Of a stretch of 7,534 nt of DNA, positions 5,717 to 7,534 are shown piece by piece. The translations under genes and the position numbers were made by a program. The stretch is taken from NCBI GenBank assembly GCA_025458585.1, contig JALOSD010000158.1:1-7534 (forward strand), in the 5' to 3' direction. The notes beneath the pieces are model-generated. The model saw only the letters and a program-made list of their open reading frames with translations. It was not told the DNA's origin and searched no databases. The number at the start of each line of letters is the position of its first letter. Position 1 is the first letter of the stretch. The DNA comes from Burkholderiaceae bacterium (GTDB lineage Bacteria > Pseudomonadota > Gammaproteobacteria > Burkholderiales > Burkholderiaceae_C).

Positions 5717-6622
5717 ATGCCAGCACTGATCTGCGGCTCGCTCGCGTTCGACACCATCACGACCTTCCACGGCCGCTTCGCGCAGCAGATCCTGCCCGAC
5801 CAGGTCCACATCCTGAACGTCTCGTTCCTCGTGCCGACGCTGCGGCGCGAGTTCGGCGGCTGCGCCGGCAACATCGCGTACACGCTGGCGCAGCTCGGCG
5901 GCGAGCCGGTCGTGATGGCCGCGCTCGGCAACGACGGCGCCGAGTACCTCGAGCGCATGCGCGCGCTCGGCATCGACACCTCGTGCGTGCGCGTCGAACC
6001 CGGGCACTACACCGCGCAGGCGATCATCATCACCGACACCGACAACAACCAGATCACCGCGTTCCACCCCGGCGCGATGATGCAGGCGCACCTGACGCCG
6101 GTGCCCGCGCGCGCCGACCTGAGGATCGGCATCGTCGCCCCCGACGGCCGCGACGCGATGCTGCAGCACGCCGAGCAGTTGCACGCGGCCGGCATCCCGT
6201 TCGTGTTCGACCCCGGCCAGGGGCTGCCGATGTTCGACGGCGCCGAGCTGCGTCGCTTCGTCGCGCAGGCGAGCTGGGTCGCCGTCAACGACTACGAGGC
6301 ACGCCTGCTCGCCGAGCGCACAGGCCAGAGCATGGCCGAGATGTCGCGCTCGCACCTGCGCGGCGTCGTCGTGACGCTCGGCGCCGACGGCTGCGAGCTG
6401 TGGCAGCAGGGCGAGCGCCTGCACGTGCCCGGCGTGCCGGCTGCCGAGGTCGTCGACCCGACCGGCTGCGGCGACGCGTTCCGTGCCGCGCTGCTCTACG
6501 GCCTCGAGCGCGGCTGGCCGCTGCAGCGCTGCGTCGAGCTCGGCAACCGCGTCGGCGCGCTGAAGATCGCCTGCCGCGGCGGACAGAACCACCGCATCGA
6601 GCGTGGCATGTTGCCGCTCTGA
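5717..6622 (+). CDS. PfkB-family carbohydrate/nucleoside kinase (adenosine-kinase-like)
   Basis: A 301-residue cytoplasmic kinase of the ribokinase/PfkB superfamily. Substrate-side elements are the N-terminal strand ICGSLAFDTI, the first PfkB signature at 47-62 (GGCAGNIAYTLAQLGG), and the lid region. The Mg/phosphate motif NDYE is at 191-194. The second signature, VVDPTGCGDAFRAALLYG (245-262), supplies the anion hole and the catalytic base Asp253; it has GCGD in place of the more frequent GAGD, which I believe is normal for this subfamily. The family is usually annotated carbohydrate or adenosine kinase in Burkholderiales, and a Burkholderia thailandensis nucleoside kinase of the same type has been studied, so phosphorylation of purine nucleosides by ATP is the best guess; the substrate cannot be read from the sequence. 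ATG 5717 has a GGAG Shine-Dalgarno at 5708-5711. It follows the hairpin at 5684 and may have some independence from the upstream operon. Confidence 0.9.
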   Translation: MPALICGSLAFDTITTFHGRFAQQILPDQVHILNVSFLVPTLRREFGGCAGNIAYTLAQLGGEPVVMAALGNDGAEYLERMRALGIDTSCVRVEPGHYTAQAIIITDTDNNQITAFHPGAMMQAHLTPVPARADLRIGIVAPDGRDAMLQHAEQLHAAGIPFVFDPGQGLPMFDGAELRRFVAQASWVAVNDYEARLLAERTGQSMAEMSRSHLRGVVVTLGADGCELWQQGERLHVPGVPAAEVVDPTGCGDAFRAALLYGLERGWPLQRCVELGNRVGALKIACRGGQNHRIERGMLPL

Positions 6623-6671
6623 GGCGGCCCATCGGACTTCAGTGACGGGTTCGGCGGCCGATACGTCGCCC

Positions 6672-7043
6672 ATGGACACGCAACTGATGCTCGCGGTGGT
6701 GGGGTCGGCGCTTGCCGGCGGTTCGGCCGGTGCCGGCGCGGCCTGGTGGTGGCAGTCACGCAGCGTGCGTGCGCTGCAGGCGCGGCTCGCGCAGAGCGAG
6801 CAGTCGCGCGCGACCGTGACCGAGCGTGCGCGCCAGGCGCGCACGCAGATCGGACAACTGCAGCAGGCGCTCGAGGCGGCCAAGGCCGAGCTTGCCGCGA
6901 AGGACAGGCAGGCCGAACGCGCCGACGGCGGCCGCCACCGGCGCGAGCAGCTGTCGCGCACGCTCGACGACCAGGCGACGCTCGTATTGCCCCGCCACGA
7001 TTTGCCGGCCGACGGCTTCGCCGAGACCCAGCCCTTCGTCTGA
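6672..7043 (+). CDS. Small single-pass membrane protein with coiled coil, unknown function
   Basis: A 123-residue protein. Residues about 4-27 (LMLAVVGSALAGGSAGAGAAWWW) form an N-terminal membrane segment. Residues about 30-95 are a highly charged, Ala/Gln/Arg/Glu-rich helix predicted by eye to be a coiled coil (VRALQARLAQSEQSRATVTE, QIGQLQQALEAAKAELAAKD). The tail ends TLVLPRHDLPADGFAETQPFV. Proteins of this build, one anchor plus a coiled coil, sit beside DUF167 genes in other Burkholderiales; I know of no tested function. Frame and codon use agree with neighbouring genes, which is the main support that it is real. The start at ATG 6672 has no strong Shine-Dalgarno; an upstream in-frame ATG at 6603 overlaps the kinase gene and would add residues before the membrane segment. 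It converges on the DUF167 gene, 27 nt apart, with no clear terminator between them. Confidence 0.78.
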   Translation: MDTQLMLAVVGSALAGGSAGAGAAWWWQSRSVRALQARLAQSEQSRATVTERARQARTQIGQLQQALEAAKAELAAKDRQAERADGGRHRREQLSRTLDDQATLVLPRHDLPADGFAETQPFV

Positions 7044-7070
7044 CGCCGTCACCGGCCGTCACCGCGCGCC

Positions 7071-7421
7071 TCAGCTGCGCGACCAGCCTCGACGCTGCGC
7101 ATCGAGCCAGCGCTCGACGGCGTCGACGTCGCAGTCCAGCCCGAGCACCTTGCGCCGCGACGTGGCCCCATGCAGCAACGCGACCGCGCGTCGCGCAAGG
7201 CCGAGTTGACCGGCGATCCACGCGACGAGCGCGGCGTTCGCCCGCCCGTCGACCGCGGGCGCCGCGACGCGCACGCGCAGCCATCCGTCGAGAAGCCCGA
7301 CCGTGGCATCGATGCCAGATCGCGGCACGACGACGATGCGCAGACGGCACCCCTGCGAGTCGCCCGCCACGCAAGGCCAGCGATGTGCAGTGGCCGGCCG
7401 GTCCGGCGGGCCGGTTGTCAT
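7071..7421 (-). CDS. DUF167 (YggU-like) protein
   Basis: A 116-residue cytoplasmic protein of the small DUF167/UPF0235 family, whose biochemical role is unknown. Recognisable elements: the first strand CRLRIVVVPRSG (25-36), DGWLRVRVAAPAVDGRANAALVAWIA (45-70), the family's most conserved block (usually APPVDGKAN), then LGLARRAVALLHGATSRRKVLGL (73-95), matching the G-x-x-S-R-x-K pattern. The C-terminal helix VDAVERWLDAQ completes the fold. Start: the - strand ATG at 7421 opens 24 residues before the conserved core, as in relatives. The frame stays open further upstream to an ATG at 7505, but those extra residues are translated group II intron (RTRMPGGVGG), so that start is wrong. No strong Shine-Dalgarno precedes 7421. 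The gene lies 18 nt downstream of the intron 3' end, in the same orientation. Confidence 0.88.
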   Translation of the reverse strand: MTTGPPDRPATAHRWPCVAGDSQGCRLRIVVVPRSGIDATVGLLDGWLRVRVAAPAVDGRANAALVAWIAGQLGLARRAVALLHGATSRRKVLGLDCDVDAVERWLDAQRRGWSRS

Positions 7422-7439
7422 GGCGACGTTCGACCGGCA

Positions 7440-7534
7440 ATCGGGATAGGGGCCGATCATCGCTGACCGGGCCCCTCCCACACCACCCGGCATGCGGGTC
7501 CGCACCGGGCGGTTCGAGAAGTTGAGGTCAGGAG
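7440..7534 (-). mobile_element. Group II intron, 3' end only (domains V and VI), rest beyond the window
   Basis: Reading the - strand from the window edge, the sequence folds as the last two domains of a bacterial group II intron. Domain V (7513 to 7482): a 9-bp lower stem ACCGCCCGG/CCGGGTGGT with one G-U pair, a 2-nt bulge TG on the 3' side, and an upper stem TGCG/CGCA closed by a GACC loop. Domain VI (7479 to 7443) has GGGA/TCCC, GGGGCC/GGCCCC and a short apical stem, with an unpaired A at 7447 that is the expected branch point. Seven bases follow that A to the intron's 3' end, AT at 7441-7440, matching the normal branch-to-end spacing and the AY end. The sequence also matches what I remember of bacterial intron ends carrying a reverse transcriptase/maturase ORF; such an ORF, if any, would be outside the window. 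The intron class cannot be set from this fragment. Confidence 0.78.
7482..7513 (-). ncRNA. Group II intron domain V catalytic hairpin
   Basis: A 32-nt hairpin: 9 bp below, a two-base 3' bulge, 4 bp above, and a 4-nt loop. This is the domain V architecture that forms the catalytic core of the ribozyme; the usual length is 34 nt. It is intact as read, so it gives no sign that the intron is dead. Confidence 0.72.

Noticed and set aside
5962..6480. GCGD in place of GAGD in the kinase anion-hole motif as a sign of inactivation
   Set aside because: The catalytic Asp253 and both glycines are kept, and Cys at that place is, to my knowledge, usual in this nucleoside-kinase subfamily.
4385..6961. Very long - strand open frame of 858 codons opposite prmA, the zinc-ribbon gene and the kinase gene
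   Set aside because: It is the mirror of G+C-rich codon bias in the + strand genes. Its translation is Arg/Ala/Asp-rich with no recognisable domain, while the + strand frames carry clear family motifs.
1..7534. CRISPR array, tRNA, rRNA, insertion-sequence or phage genes, toxin-antitoxin pair
   Set aside because: No regularly spaced repeats, cloverleaf, transposase motifs or paired small ORFs could be seen on either strand; the only mobile-element signal is the intron end at 7440-7534.

Overview
The window is high-G+C bacterial DNA with gene content and order typical of Burkholderiales (Betaproteobacteria). By style it fits the Rubrivivax/Leptothrix/Methylibium group, though that genus-level guess is inference. 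The evidence is the run tlpA-accB-accC-prmA-zinc ribbon/DUF3426 protein, a PfkB nucleoside-kinase-like gene, and a DUF167 gene. Coding is dense, almost all on the + strand, and mostly housekeeping.

Layout: (1) 1-237 is the 3' end of mtgA, a peptidoglycan glycosyltransferase. (2) 238-411 is non-coding and carries a compound palindromic element plus a second hairpin. (3) 412-1550 holds a conserved gene of unknown function overlapping (ATGA) a tlpA-type thioredoxin gene. (4) 1551-1808 is a relatively A+T-rich leader with a candidate promoter. The aroQ gene often found here in relatives is absent. (5) 1809-5683 looks like one operon: accB, accC, prmA, and a zinc-ribbon/DUF3426 membrane protein, with gaps of 7 and 10 nt and one 4-nt overlap. 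AccB (biotin carrier) and AccC (biotin carboxylase) form the first half of acetyl-CoA carboxylase for fatty-acid synthesis; PrmA methylates ribosomal protein L11. (6) 5717-6622 is a PfkB-family kinase behind a small hairpin. (7) 6672-7043 is a small protein with one membrane segment and a coiled coil. (8) 7071-7421 on the - strand is a DUF167 (YggU-like) gene. (9) 7440-7534 on the - strand is the 3' end (domains V and VI) of a group II intron whose body lies outside the window.

Two things stand out. First, accC is broken as read: codons 1-338 match the E. coli enzyme position for position, then about 68 nt appear to be missing and the remaining 89 codons continue in another frame. Restoring 68 nt gives exactly 449 residues. 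Since accC is normally essential, this is either a sequencing/assembly deletion or a real lesion rescued elsewhere. Second, a group II intron ends 18 nt upstream of the DUF167 start codon in the same orientation, so that gene's leader and start annotation are affected by the intron.

I saw no CRISPR array, tRNA, rRNA, insertion-sequence transposase or phage gene, and no convincing novel multi-gene system.
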